This document shows, one piece after another, positions 53,984-64,000 of a DNA stretch of 64,000 nucleotides. Every line of letters begins with the position of its first letter. Positions within the stretch are counted from its first letter, which is position 1. A program made the position numbers and the translations under genes. A model generated the notes under the pieces. It was not told where the DNA came from. It saw only the letters and a list, made by a program, of their open reading frames with translations, and did no database searches. Location of the stretch: positions 1-64,000 of the forward strand of contig JACAEN010000011.1 of the NCBI GenBank assembly GCA_013388845.1. The letters are read 5' to 3'. This stretch comes from Chloroflexota bacterium (lineage in GTDB: Bacteria > Chloroflexota > Dehalococcoidia > GIF9 > AB-539-J10).

Positions 53984-55249
53984 CTAGATGTCTTTGGATA
54001 GAGTAGCTAAGAATTCAGCGTTATTCCTTGTCTTAGCTAGCCTTTCCAAGATCCTTTGTGTAGCCTCGCTATGGTTGGAGGAATCGCTATCCAGCATACT
54101 AACTATGCGTCTCAGCAGCCATACTTGTTTTAAGGTATTTTCATCCAGCAAGAGCTCCTCTCTCCTTGTGCCGCTAGGTGTAATATTTATAGCCGGGAAG
54201 ATTCTTCGCTCAGATAATCTTCTATCTAAGTGGAGTTCCATGTTACCTGTGCCCTTAAACTCCTCGTATATGAGGTCATCCATACGGCTGCCAGTATCCA
54301 CAAGGCAAGTGGCAATAATGGTTAAACTTCCTCCCTCCTCAATGTTGCGAGCAGTACCGAAGAAGCGTTTGGGGGGATGCAAGGCTGTGGAATCAATACC
54401 GCCAGATAAGGTACGCCCGCTAGGGGGCAGGGCTAAGTTGTAAGCTCTGGTAAGTCTGGTAATGCCATCTAGGAGTATGACCACATCTTTGCCCATTTCG
54501 ACTAGCCTTTTGGCTCTCTCTAAGGCTAATTCCGCTACACGAGTCTGGCTTTCTACCGGTTCATCGAAGGTAGCAGCAATAACCTCAGCTTTGACTGACC
54601 TTTTCATATCGGTGACTTCTTCAGGCCTTTCTCCAATAAGGCAAACCATGAGGTGAATATCGTTGTAGTTAGTCGTTATGGCGTTGGCAATTTTTTGAAG
54701 AAGCACAGTCTTGCCTGCCTTAGGTGGTGATACGATAAGCCCTCTTTGCCCCCGGCCTATGGGTGTCACTAAGTTGATTAGACGAGTGGATAACTCATCT
54801 GACGTTGTTTCCAGATTGATGAGCTTATTGGGGAAGGTGGGCGTCAGCGAACCGAAGTTGCGACGCGTTCTTGCCAGTTCAGGGTCAAGGCCATTGATGC
54901 TCTCTACTCGAAGTAAACTGTAATATTTCTCACCTTCTTTAGGAGGCCTAGCCTGGCCGCAGACAGCATCGCCATCTCTTAAGTTGAAACGGCGAATCTG
55001 GGAATTTGACACATAGACATCGTTAGCACCGCGCCGGAAGGTATCCTGTCGCAGGAAGCCATAGCCCTCGCTGATAGTTTCCAGAATGCCTGTTATAAAT
55101 ATATTTCCTTGCTGCTGTGCTTCCGCTTGCAAGATGCGGTGGACAAGCTCGGACTTCTTCAAAGCGGAGAAGCCGATGATGCCATACTCCTTAGCTATCG
55201 CCTCTAGCTCCTCTCGATTTTTGTTTTCCAATTCCATTAAAGTTGACAT
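53984..55249 (-). CDS. rho: transcription termination factor Rho
   Basis: LIVSPPKAGKTVLLQKIANAI; DVVILLDGITRLTRAYNLALPPSGRTLSGG. Confidence 0.97.
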   Translation of the reverse strand: MSTLMELENKNREELEAIAKEYGIIGFSALKKSELVHRILQAEAQQQGNIFITGILETISEGYGFLRQDTFRRGANDVYVSNSQIRRFNLRDGDAVCGQARPPKEGEKYYSLLRVESINGLDPELARTRRNFGSLTPTFPNKLINLETTSDELSTRLINLVTPIGRGQRGLIVSPPKAGKTVLLQKIANAITTNYNDIHLMVCLIGERPEEVTDMKRSVKAEVIAATFDEPVESQTRVAELALERAKRLVEMGKDVVILLDGITRLTRAYNLALPPSGRTLSGGIDSTALHPPKRFFGTARNIEEGGSLTIIATCLVDTGSRMDDLIYEEFKGTGNMELHLDRRLSERRIFPAINITPSGTRREELLLDENTLKQVWLLRRIVSMLDSDSSNHSEATQRILERLAKTRNNAEFLATLSKDI

Positions 55250-55263
55250 AATAACCTCTTTTT

Positions 55264-55944
55264 CTACGATTTGGTGCGGGCTTTTGTAATTCCTTTCTCG
55301 CCCATCACCTTCTTCCAGTCTTCTCTAAAACGCTCAATGCCGATATCTGTTAGGGGGTGTCGTATCATTTGTAGCAGCACTTCGTATGGCACCGTGGCGA
55401 TATGAGCCCCAACTTTAGCGGCCATAAAACAATGTTGAGGATGTCTGACGCTGGCAGCGATAACCTGAGTAGGTAGTTGATAGTAGTCTAGGTACTCCAC
55501 AATGTCAGCCACCACTTTCATACCATCCTCGCCAATATCATCTAATCTGCCCACAAAAGGGCTGACGAAAGTAGCCCCGGCTGCTGCCCCCAGCACAGCC
55601 TGGTTCAAGGTGAAGCATAAGGTGAAATTCACCTTTATATTTTCACTAGCCAGCACTGAGGTAGCCTCCAATCCTTCAAGGCTAGCCGGTATCTTCACCA
55701 CAACGTTCTCCGCCCACTTAGCTATTTCTCTGGCTTCAGCTACCATTGATTTGACATCCTGGCTCAACACTTCGGTGGATACCGGCCCAGGAACAATGGA
55801 ACAAATTTTTTTGACTAGCTTCCGGTAGTCAACCTTGCCTTCTCGCGACACAATGCTGGGATTGGTGGTTACGCCTGTGACCACCCCAAGTCGCACCCCG
55901 TGGCGAATATGCTCTATGTTAGCAGTATCTAAAAATATTCTCAT
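55264..55944 (-). CDS. transaldolase (fructose-6-phosphate aldolase-like short form)
   Basis: MRIFLDTANIEHIRHGVRLGVVTGVTTNPSIV; VVKIPAS; NFTLCFTLNQAVLGAAAGATFVSPFVGRLDD. Confidence 0.95.
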   Translation of the reverse strand: MRIFLDTANIEHIRHGVRLGVVTGVTTNPSIVSREGKVDYRKLVKKICSIVPGPVSTEVLSQDVKSMVAEAREIAKWAENVVVKIPASLEGLEATSVLASENIKVNFTLCFTLNQAVLGAAAGATFVSPFVGRLDDIGEDGMKVVADIVEYLDYYQLPTQVIAASVRHPQHCFMAAKVGAHIATVPYEVLLQMIRHPLTDIGIERFREDWKKVMGEKGITKARTKS

Positions 55945-55948
55945 CTTC

Positions 55949-57577
55949 CTAATTTAAAGGTAAGCTTGTCTGAGCACCTTCCACGAGCGTCTCCTTGGCT
56001 GCTCCAATAAATCCTAAGAATAACGGGTGGGGAGAATCGGGACGAGATTTGAACTCAGGATGGAATTGGCAGGCAAGCATCCAAGGGCGATCTCGTAATT
56101 CAGCAATTTCCACTAATCTACCATCTGGAGACAACCCAGAGGGCACAAGACCAGCTTCTTCCAATGGCTGGCGGAAATTATTATTGAATTCATAACGGTG
56201 GCGATGCCTCTCATAAACTACTTCGGTGCCGTAGGCACGCGCTGCTATCGTTCCGGGCACTAAATGGCAAGGATAGGTCCCGAGCCTCATGGTTCCTCCC
56301 TTCTGCTCTATGCCGCGCTGCTCGGGCAGCAGGTCAATCACAGGATAATCGCTGTTGGCATCAAACTCAGTGGAATTTACCTTTTCGCTGTGGAAAACCC
56401 AACGGCCAAATTCAATGACCATAATTTGCATCCCCAAGCATAAGCCAAAATAAGGGACTTCCCTCTCTCTAGCGAATTTGGCAGCTTTTATCATGCCTTC
56501 AATTCCTCGATAACCGAAGCCACCAGGGACAATTATGCCCTGAACTTGCCTAAGCTTGTCATCAGCCGCGCCATCCAATTGCTCTGAATCCAGCCACTCT
56601 ATTTTCACTGCGCGATTGTGGGCTAATGCAGCGTGACACAACGCTTCGCGCACTGAGTAGTAAGCATCTCGGAGCCCTACGTATTTGCCTACCAATCCAA
56701 TAATTACAGGCTCTTTAGGAGCTTTCAACCTAGCCACCATATCTCGCCATTCATCCAGATTGCTTTTCCCGGCCGTCAATCCCAATCGGCGGACTATAAA
56801 TTCCCCTAACCCGGCATCCTCAAGCAAGAGAGGCACCTCGTAGATGGTTTCGCTGGTAACCAGGGGAATAACTGCCTCCTTATCCACGTCGCAGAATAGC
56901 GATATTTTATCCTTTATCCCTTCAGATATTTCCTTATCGCTGCGACACAGTATAACATCGGGTTGAATACCAATTCTCCTTAGCTCATTGACGCTATGCT
57001 GAGTGGGCTTGGTCTTTAGTTCATCAGTGGCAGCGATATGTGGCAAAAAGGTGACATGAATATATAGCACATTGTCCCTGCCTTCGTCCTTTCTCATCTG
57101 CCTTATAGCTTCAAGAAACGGTTGGCCTTCGATATCCCCCACGGTGCCACCAACTTCAATGATAATCACCTCAGCCTGAGATATTTCGGCTACTTTCCTT
57201 ATCCGTCTTTTTATTTCATTGGTTACATGAGGCACCACCTGAATTGTGCCTCCTAAAAAATCTCCCCGTCTCTCCTGAGCGATGACCGAAGAATAAACTT
57301 GTCCGGAAGTGACGTTAGAAGCCTGGGTCAGCTCCACTCCAATAAATCTCTCATAATGTCCTAAATCTAAATCAGTCTCGGCACCGTCTTGAGTAACAAA
57401 CACTTCACCATGTTGGAACGGGGACATTGTCCCTGGGTCAACATTCAAGTAAGGATCCAGCTTCTGCACGGAGACAGAAATGCCACGGCTTTTCAATATT
57501 TTGCCGATAGAGGCTACCGAAATTCCCTTACCTACAGAACTAACTACGCCGCCGGTAATAAAGATATACTTACTCAC
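55949..57577 (-). CDS. pyrG: CTP synthase
   Basis: [50 protein letters not shown]. Confidence 0.98.
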   Translation of the reverse strand: MSKYIFITGGVVSSVGKGISVASIGKILKSRGISVSVQKLDPYLNVDPGTMSPFQHGEVFVTQDGAETDLDLGHYERFIGVELTQASNVTSGQVYSSVIAQERRGDFLGGTIQVVPHVTNEIKRRIRKVAEISQAEVIIIEVGGTVGDIEGQPFLEAIRQMRKDEGRDNVLYIHVTFLPHIAATDELKTKPTQHSVNELRRIGIQPDVILCRSDKEISEGIKDKISLFCDVDKEAVIPLVTSETIYEVPLLLEDAGLGEFIVRRLGLTAGKSNLDEWRDMVARLKAPKEPVIIGLVGKYVGLRDAYYSVREALCHAALAHNRAVKIEWLDSEQLDGAADDKLRQVQGIIVPGGFGYRGIEGMIKAAKFAREREVPYFGLCLGMQIMVIEFGRWVFHSEKVNSTEFDANSDYPVIDLLPEQRGIEQKGGTMRLGTYPCHLVPGTIAARAYGTEVVYERHRHRYEFNNNFRQPLEEAGLVPSGLSPDGRLVEIAELRDRPWMLACQFHPEFKSRPDSPHPLFLGFIGAAKETLVEGAQTSLPLN

Positions 57578-57781
57578 CGCTTATTGCAAGAATACAAGGA
57601 AAGCCAAATCTTGTAGGTTGATCCTAGAAAGCGAAGCAAATCTGGGTTTCTTTTTATTATAAGGACTAGGATTCTAAATTGTCAAGTCTGTCTTGTTGGA
57701 ATGATTTGGCCCACCCTGTCCTGAATTCAGGCACAGATTTTTGTGGAAAAGGTAGTAGTGCTATAATGGGCATGACAAAAC

Positions 57782-58873
57782 ATGTCTAAAAAATACATTC
57801 TGGTTCTAATAGTGCTAATAGTGGTGGGGCTAAGTATCGGTATTTGGGCCATTGCCCCGACATCCAGCCCGCCTCAGTCTGATAGCACAGCCCAGCACAC
57901 TAATCCCGACTGGACATTCCCTTTGGAGAATGAGCCAGCTACTCCTTTGCCTGATTTCCGCCCGGTAGTTGCTGAGGTAATGCCCTCGGTGGTTTCCGTA
58001 ACTACGGAGATTGTCGTCTCTGATTTCTTTGGCCGTCAGTATACGGATTATGTTAGTGGATCCGGGATGCTTATTGATGATAAAGGATACATTGCCACCA
58101 ACAACCATGTAGTTGAAGATGCCCAGAGCATCTACGTGGAATTGGTTGATGGTAGAACTTTCTCCGCAGATATAGTGGGCACTGACTCTTTGTCTGACCT
58201 GGCCGTCATAAAGATAGACGCCACAAATTTGCCTTATGCCTATTGGGGTGACTCGAGTTTGTTATCTGTTGGCGAATGGGTGCTCGCTATTGGCAATGCA
58301 CTAGGAGAGGGAATAAGGGCGACTGAGGGTATAGTGAGTCGCTTGAATGTATCTGTGAATGTTGGAGGAAATGTTCTGTACGGTTTAGTTGAGACCACAG
58401 CGCCTATCAATCCCGGCAACAGCGGCGGCCCGCTGGTGAACATGTCTGGCGAGGTGGTAGGCATTACCAGTGTTAAGATAGTTGCGTCCGCGGTGGAAGG
58501 CATGGGGTATGCCATAAGCAGTAACGAGGCTAAGCCTATTATCGAGAGCCTGATTCGTTATGGTCGTGTGACCTATCCCTGGCTGGGGGTAGGAGTAGAT
58601 ACTGTGACTCCCTATGTAGCGAAGACAAGAGGCCTCTCTGTGGACAGGGGAGCGCTTATTGTGCAACTGGTTGCCAATAGCCCTGCAGAGGCTGCTGGAT
58701 TAAAAGTTGACGATGTCATCATCCGCTTTGGGGGCCAGGAAATAAGCAACACTGCCGACCTTGTCCGAGCTATTCGAACCAGCCAAATTGGCGAAGAGGT
58801 GGAAATAGTCTTCGTTAGAGGCGAAGATACTAGGACAACTTCAGCCCGACTGATAGAGCGCCCGTCTTCTTAG
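57782..58873 (+). CDS. HtrA/DegP-like S1C serine protease with PDZ domain
   Basis: GSGMLIDDKGYIATNNHVVEDA; DLAVIKIDA; NPGNSGGPLVNMSGEVVGI; C-terminal PDZ. Confidence 0.95.
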   Translation: MSKKYILVLIVLIVVGLSIGIWAIAPTSSPPQSDSTAQHTNPDWTFPLENEPATPLPDFRPVVAEVMPSVVSVTTEIVVSDFFGRQYTDYVSGSGMLIDDKGYIATNNHVVEDAQSIYVELVDGRTFSADIVGTDSLSDLAVIKIDATNLPYAYWGDSSLLSVGEWVLAIGNALGEGIRATEGIVSRLNVSVNVGGNVLYGLVETTAPINPGNSGGPLVNMSGEVVGITSVKIVASAVEGMGYAISSNEAKPIIESLIRYGRVTYPWLGVGVDTVTPYVAKTRGLSVDRGALIVQLVANSPAEAAGLKVDDVIIRFGGQEISNTADLVRAIRTSQIGEEVEIVFVRGEDTRTTSARLIERPSS

Positions 58874-58995
58874 GGAGGACAAATCCTAAATCCTAGGCTC
58901 TAAATCCCAAACAAATTCAAATTTCGAGTGCCCTAAGTTAAAAACCGTTTTGGTCATTCGGCTTTTGAGTTTTGACACTGTTTAATGTTTCGTAT

Positions 58996-61900
58996 CTAGT
59001 GCTTAGGATTTGTTTTTTTGATTGCTAAAGAGACCTCGCTATTGGAGATATGGTGTTTCTCATCATAAGCGCCTTCAGGAGGCAAACCATCAATAAGCTC
59101 TTGAGATAAAGTTTCTTGTTTAATGTAGTCGGCAAAAGTGTTTATTACTTGTTTGACGAATGGTTCCTCCGTCTGGTAGTAAGTTATGATGTGGTCTGTG
59201 ATATCAAACTGGGCATTGCGACGCATGTTTTGGAGGTGACGCACAAGCTCTCTACTGACTCCCTCGGCAAGTAGCTCGGGAGTCAGTTCGGTGCTTATGG
59301 CTACCCAGTATCTCGCATCATTGGCTACGCTGTAATCTGGCATATTTGAGGGGAATTCCTCTCGTTCCTTCGCTCTGCTCCACACGACGAGTTGCTTGAC
59401 ATTTATCTCTTCCATTACCTCGCTGGCCAAGCTCTCTAAAGCCTTCTTCTCTCCTTCAGTCTCCACCCTGACTATAGCTTTGCCCAATGGTTGCCGCACT
59501 TTGATTCCAGCCCTGGCTCGTGCTGCTCGGCCCAAACTGGATATCTTCATGGCTAGCTCAACATCGCTGTTTAGCTTGTCATCAATCTTGCTTTCATCTG
59601 CGGTGGGGAAATCAGTTAGATGAACGCTTTCTCTAGCCTGAGAATCGACAGAACGCACCAAATTCTGATAAAGCTCTTCGGCGATGAATGGCACAAAAGG
59701 AGCTAACAGGTGAGACAGAGTCACTAGGCACTGGTATAGCGTGGTATAGGCGGCTAATTTATCAGCATCATTCTCGCTTTTCCAGAACCGGCGACGGTTT
59801 CTCCTTACATACCAGTTGGAGAGATTATCCACAAATTCCTCAATTCTGCGTGCCGCAGCGGTAGGATTGTAGCTATCCATCAATTTGGAAACCTCGTTTA
59901 CGAGCCGGTTAAGCTCAGAAATAATCCAATTATCCAGCTTCGTGAAAGCTTTCGGCTGACCGCTGGCAGCTGTCAACGGCTGAGGAACAAAACGGTCGAT
60001 ATTGGCATAGAGGGTAAAAAAAGAATATGTATTCCACAAAGTAAGGAAGAATTTGCGTATTGTCTCTTCGAGTATCTTGGTGGAGAAGCGGTGGTTATCT
60101 TCTCCCGGAGTGGAAACCAGCATATACCACCTGAGAGCGTCGGCACCATAATTATTAATTACAGCCCAGGGGTCAATTACATTGTCCTTGGATTTGCTCA
60201 TTTTCTCACCCTGAGCATCGACAACATGCCCTAAGCAGATGACATTCCTAAAGCAAGGACGATTGAAAAGTAGAGTAGATATGGCGTGTAAGCTGTAAAA
60301 CCAGCCCCTAGTCTGGTCCACTGCCTCGCAAATAAAATCGGCAGGAAAATTCTGCTTAAATTTATCTTTATTCTCGAAGGGATAATGCCACTGAGCTACA
60401 GGCATAGCTCCAGAGTCAAACCAACAATCGATTACCTCGGGGACGCGCTGCATTATGTCGCCACAATGAGGGCAAAGGAGAAGGACCTCGTCAACAGAAG
60501 GGCGGTGAAGATCTCCAAGATCTTTGGGATTTCTAATTGGTCTCCCTAGAAGAATTTCCTCCGCTAATTTCTCTGGTTTTGCTTGCCTTAATCTCTCAAA
60601 CCCTTCGCACAGCTCTTTTACGCTTCCAATGCATTCATCGTGACCACAGCTCTGACATCTCCAAATATTGAAGGGAGTTCCCCAATACCTCTCCCGGGAA
60701 AAAGCCCAATCAACATTATTCTCCAGCCAATCGCCAAAACGACCATGCTTAATGTAATCAGGGTACCAGTTGATTTCGTTATTGCCCGAGATAAGCCTTT
60801 CTTTTACCGCCGTTGTTTTGATATACCAAGCTGGCTTGGCATAATAGAGGAGGGGTGCGTCACATCGCCAGCAAAAAGGATAGGTATGAATAATCTTTTC
60901 ACTGCGATAGAGTAAACCACGCGATTGAAGGTCATCGAGAATAAAAGGGTCAGCATCCTTAACAAACTTACTAGCAAAGGGATAGGTACCAGTAACCTTG
61001 CCCTCCAAATCCACAGGTTGAACGAAATCAAGCCCACTACTCATCCCGATGTCAAAGTCAATTTCTCCAAAGGCTGGAGCAATATGAACCACTCCAGTGC
61101 CCTCCTCTAAAGAGACGAAGTCAGCGCCGATCACAGGGTAAGCTAAATCCTTCTTCATCTGTTTCGCACGCAACGTTGGTAACTCCAGACGCTGAACAGC
61201 AAATCTGTGAGGATTAAACAAAGGCTCATATTCAAGATGCACAAGCTCCTCACCCAAAACAACTCCTGCTTGAGTGTATTCATCAAGCCCAACCCTATCC
61301 ACAAGTGTCCTAGCTAGGACGAGATAATCCTGGTCACCTTCCATCACACTATATTCAGCATGAGGAGCAACCGCCAGGGCCGTATTGCCTGGGAGTGTCC
61401 ATGGTGTTGTGGTCCAGGCCAGCAAAAATACCGGTTTACTTGATGTACGAGAGGGCGAGAGAAGAGAGTGGAGTCCTGTTTTCTTCTCAAGCGAACGAGG
61501 GTCGAGTCTGAACTTTATATAAACCGACGGGTCTTCAGCGTCGTCTCGGTACCCCAAAGCCACTTCGTGAGAGCTGAGGGATGTGCCACATCTAGGGCAA
61601 TGTGGGGTTACTTTATAGCCCTGATAGATTAAGCCCCTGTCCCAGAGCTGTTTTATTATCCACCAGCAGGATTCAATATAGTTGTTGTCCAAGGTTATAT
61701 AAGGATGCTCCATGTCTAACCAGCAGCCAAGGCGCTCAGTCATAGCCTCCCATTCCTTGATGTATTTGAAGACGCTTTGGCGACAATGCTCATTGAATCG
61801 AGCCACTCCATATTCCTCGATTTGAGCCTTGCTGGTAAGGGCAAGCGAGCTTTCCACCTCTAACTCAACGGGTAAGCCATGGGTATCCCACCCTGCTTTT

Positions 61901-62142
61901 CGTGGCACGTGATAACCTTTCATTGTCTTGTACCGGCAAACAACGTCCTTATATAGACGAGACAGCACATGGTGGACTCCCGGACTACCGTTGGTCGTAG
62001 GTGGGCCTTCATAAAAGGCATAATGTGCCGCGCCTTCCCTTGTCTCGATGCTCTTATCAAAAATTCCGTGCTCTTTCCAGAAGCGAAGGATATCTTCTTC
62101 CAGTTGAATAAAGTTGGTCTTACTACTAACTTCTCGGAACAT
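58996..62142 (-). CDS. ileS: isoleucyl-tRNA synthetase (type 2-like) with GVHH in place of HxGH
   Basis: EGPPTTNGSPGVHHVLSRLYKD; AGWDTHGLPVELEVE; GEKMSKSKDNVIDPW. Confidence 0.96.
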   Translation of the reverse strand: MFREVSSKTNFIQLEEDILRFWKEHGIFDKSIETREGAAHYAFYEGPPTTNGSPGVHHVLSRLYKDVVCRYKTMKGYHVPRKAGWDTHGLPVELEVESSLALTSKAQIEEYGVARFNEHCRQSVFKYIKEWEAMTERLGCWLDMEHPYITLDNNYIESCWWIIKQLWDRGLIYQGYKVTPHCPRCGTSLSSHEVALGYRDDAEDPSVYIKFRLDPRSLEKKTGLHSLLSPSRTSSKPVFLLAWTTTPWTLPGNTALAVAPHAEYSVMEGDQDYLVLARTLVDRVGLDEYTQAGVVLGEELVHLEYEPLFNPHRFAVQRLELPTLRAKQMKKDLAYPVIGADFVSLEEGTGVVHIAPAFGEIDFDIGMSSGLDFVQPVDLEGKVTGTYPFASKFVKDADPFILDDLQSRGLLYRSEKIIHTYPFCWRCDAPLLYYAKPAWYIKTTAVKERLISGNNEINWYPDYIKHGRFGDWLENNVDWAFSRERYWGTPFNIWRCQSCGHDECIGSVKELCEGFERLRQAKPEKLAEEILLGRPIRNPKDLGDLHRPSVDEVLLLCPHCGDIMQRVPEVIDCWFDSGAMPVAQWHYPFENKDKFKQNFPADFICEAVDQTRGWFYSLHAISTLLFNRPCFRNVICLGHVVDAQGEKMSKSKDNVIDPWAVINNYGADALRWYMLVSTPGEDNHRFSTKILEETIRKFFLTLWNTYSFFTLYANIDRFVPQPLTAASGQPKAFTKLDNWIISELNRLVNEVSKLMDSYNPTAAARRIEEFVDNLSNWYVRRNRRRFWKSENDADKLAAYTTLYQCLVTLSHLLAPFVPFIAEELYQNLVRSVDSQARESVHLTDFPTADESKIDDKLNSDVELAMKISSLGRAARARAGIKVRQPLGKAIVRVETEGEKKALESLASEVMEEINVKQLVVWSRAKEREEFPSNMPDYSVANDARYWVAISTELTPELLAEGVSRELVRHLQNMRRNAQFDITDHIITYYQTEEPFVKQVINTFADYIKQETLSQELIDGLPPEGAYDEKHHISNSEVSLAIKKTNPKH

Positions 62143-62144
62143 GG

Positions 62145-62777
62145 CTAGCCCTGTCTCGGTAAAATAACCACCTTTCTATTCTCGCCCTCGCCTATGCTCT
62201 GAGTTGTCACATCGGGATTGTCAGCCAGAGTTAAATGAATAATACGGCGTTCGTCGGCAGGCATTGGCTCCATAGTTATGGCACTGCGTTTTGATTTCAC
62301 CTGCTCAGCCAGATATAAGGCTAGTTTTTGCAGGGAATCATAGCGACGTTTTTTATACCCGGCAACATCGACGTTTAACGGCAGCCAGGTCTTTAACTGT
62401 CCAGCCACTATTAGTTTTGTGACATACTCCAGGGCAACCAAGGTTTGACCTCGCCGACCAATCAAGATACCTAAGTCGTCGCCTTTGATATCCAAAGCTA
62501 AAGGTATCTCATCAGATAGCACTTCAACCTTGCCCGCCACTCCTAGCAATCTGAGCAAAGTATCTAGAATTTCTGTCACTACCTGAACCACGTCTCTTTC
62601 CGGTGGAGTTATTGGAGTTACCCTGATTAAAGCTCCCTTGCCTCCTACTCCCAAAATTCCCGGCTTTCCCTCTCTAATAACCTCCACCTTGAATTGGTCT
62701 CGGCTCAACCCTAGCTGGGCCTCTGCTTTCTCTATCGCCTGTTCTACTGTTGCAGCTGTTATCTCAATGCTTTCCAT
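62145..62777 (-). CDS. jag: Jag/KhpB-like KH-R3H RNA-binding protein
   Basis: TVEQAIEKAEAQLGLSRDQFKVEVIREGKPGILGVGGKGALIRV; DLGILIGRRGQTLVALEYV; next to yidC. Confidence 0.92.
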   Translation of the reverse strand: MESIEITAATVEQAIEKAEAQLGLSRDQFKVEVIREGKPGILGVGGKGALIRVTPITPPERDVVQVVTEILDTLLRLLGVAGKVEVLSDEIPLALDIKGDDLGILIGRRGQTLVALEYVTKLIVAGQLKTWLPLNVDVAGYKKRRYDSLQKLALYLAEQVKSKRSAITMEPMPADERRIIHLTLADNPDVTTQSIGEGENRKVVILPRQG

Positions 62778-62826
62778 AGTACGCTTTCCTTTTAGTGATT
62801 TGCTTTATTGTCAGCGCAGTGTGCAA

Positions 62827-63603
62827 TCACCTCTGTTCTGTAATGCTAGTTTGCTTTCCCTTCGCTGGTTTTGATGGAAATGGGGAACGGAATTTAAGGT
62901 ATCCCCAGCTGCCAGTAGCGAAATATTGGGTGATAATACCAATTATATTGGAAACAGCCCAGTAAATAGCCAAGCCACTGGGAAACATCAAGGTAAGGAA
63001 GCCAAACATGAGGGGCATCATCAGCGTCATTATCCTGTTTGTGGATTCTTGCCTGGGGTCAACTGCTGGCGCTTGGCTCATCTTCTGCTGTATCCATGTT
63101 GTGCCACCGACTATGATAGCTAAAATCCAATATGGGTCAGGTTGTCCTAAATCAAGCCACAAAAACTTGCTGCTCAACGGAATCACTTGATTCACTATGT
63201 CCCAGGAGTAAAGACGATGAGATAAATCAAGTAAGTTCTCGGGCGTGGTGGCTAGAGCTCTCATGATGGCTTGATAGAGGGCAATCCAGATGGGGAACTG
63301 AATCAACATAGGCCATAAGCAGCCCAAAGGATTTACTCCGGCTTCCTTGTAAAGTTTCATCATTTCTTGCTGGAGCTTTTGCTGATTCTTACCATATTTT
63401 TTCTGCAATTCTTGAATCTTCGGTTGCATATCCTGCAAAGCTTTAGTGGACTTGAGTTGTCGGTTATTGAGAGGCCAGGTGATTAGACGAACGATAATTG
63501 TGAGGGCGATGATGGCTAAGCCAAACTGACCGAACAAAAAGTGGCTTAGGGCAATCAGTACATTAAGTACCGGGTTAGCTATGATAAAGTCCCAAGGATT
63601 CAT
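62827..63603 (-). CDS. yidC: YidC/Oxa1 membrane protein insertase
   Basis: FGLAIIALTIIVRLITWPLNNRQLKSTKALQDMQPKIQELQKKYG; EAGVNPLGCLWPMLIQFPIWIALYQ. Confidence 0.95.
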   Translation of the reverse strand: MNPWDFIIANPVLNVLIALSHFLFGQFGLAIIALTIIVRLITWPLNNRQLKSTKALQDMQPKIQELQKKYGKNQQKLQQEMMKLYKEAGVNPLGCLWPMLIQFPIWIALYQAIMRALATTPENLLDLSHRLYSWDIVNQVIPLSSKFLWLDLGQPDPYWILAIIVGGTTWIQQKMSQAPAVDPRQESTNRIMTLMMPLMFGFLTLMFPSGLAIYWAVSNIIGIITQYFATGSWGYLKFRSPFPSKPAKGKQTSITEQR

Positions 63604-63615
63604 TGAGCGCGGCCC

Positions 63616-64000
63616 TCATTCTTCTTCAGTCAACGGGATTGGCTGACTTACCTCCCTCTTTTCAATATCCACAACATACAACTGGTTATCTTCACCTCGA
63701 ATGTAAACCAGACCCTCGCGAGCACAAAGAGGCGTCCTTATTTGAGTATTGATGGTCGGTTTGTCGGCATTGTCTGGATTCTTAATTCGCTCGCCATCAC
63801 CGGTCTCAGAATTAATGATATACACATTGCCTGCCTCATTAGCTACTATTAGCAGATTGCCAATCAAAACAGGTGAGGAAACTATAGGTTTTCCAGTGTC
63901 GAATTCCCACAATTTTTCTCCTGTTTTTGCTTCAATAGCATAAAGCTTGCCATCAAGACAGCCAGCATAAACAATGCCTTCATTAACTACAGGAGGCGCC
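63616..64000 (-). CDS. PQQ-like beta-propeller repeat protein, 5' part beyond the window
   Basis: Frame open to window end: APPVVNEGIVYAGCLDGKLYAIEAKTGEKLWEFDTGKPIVSSPVLIGNLLIVANEAGNVYIINSETG. Confidence 0.85.
   Translation of the reverse strand, partial: APPVVNEGIVYAGCLDGKLYAIEAKTGEKLWEFDTGKPIVSSPVLIGNLLIVANEAGNVYIINSETGDGERIKNPDNADKPTINTQIRTPLCAREGLVYIRGEDNQLYVVDIEKREVSQPIPLTEEE

Noticed and set aside
59340-59395. Possible repeat-derived insertion in ileS (WSRAKEREEF, DNA GAGCAGAGCGAAGGAACGAGAGG)
   Set aside because: Only weak similarity to the GAGCGAAGCGAAG repeat core; could be ordinary coding sequence. Needs alignment.

Overview
64 kb chromosomal window, densely coded on both strands, with no prophage, IS element, CRISPR array or rRNA recognised. 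Gene content (bacterial Elp3, split transketolase, POR/NuoEFG module, MetV/MetF) looks like an anaerobic Dehalococcoidia/Chloroflexota-type genome; this assignment is inference only. Main blocks: (i) a GH3-family protein, a GGDEF+HD-GYP protein, and a Trm9-like methyltransferase divergent from elp3; (ii) zinc-ribbon/TM small membrane proteins; (iii) a benzoyl-CoA ring-cleavage cluster (BamA/Oah-type hydrolase, dienoyl-CoA hydratase, SDR, 6-hydroxycyclohexenecarbonyl-CoA dehydrogenase, two DUF169 paralogues); (iv) rplU-rpmA-rpmE, hisA/hisI, and an iron regulator-feoA-feoB operon with a clear operator; (v) a por(CDAB)-nuoEFG-like redox operon; (vi) OadG/OadB and a P-type ATPase; (vii) MetF/MetV plus a fused GltD-ferredoxin-MvhD flavoprotein with two-component regulators; (viii) housekeeping genes (aroC, aroE, ruvX, alaS, rho, pyrG, ileS, jag, yidC). 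Most notable observations: an apparent ATT start codon for rplU downstream of its own promoter; an IleRS with a swapped GVHH signature in place of HxGH; a linked Elp3/Trm9-like pair; the aromatic ring-cleavage cluster with a divergent palindromic promoter and a long BamA leader; and several dispersed palindromic repeat families that supply stop codons or in-frame peptide to genes.
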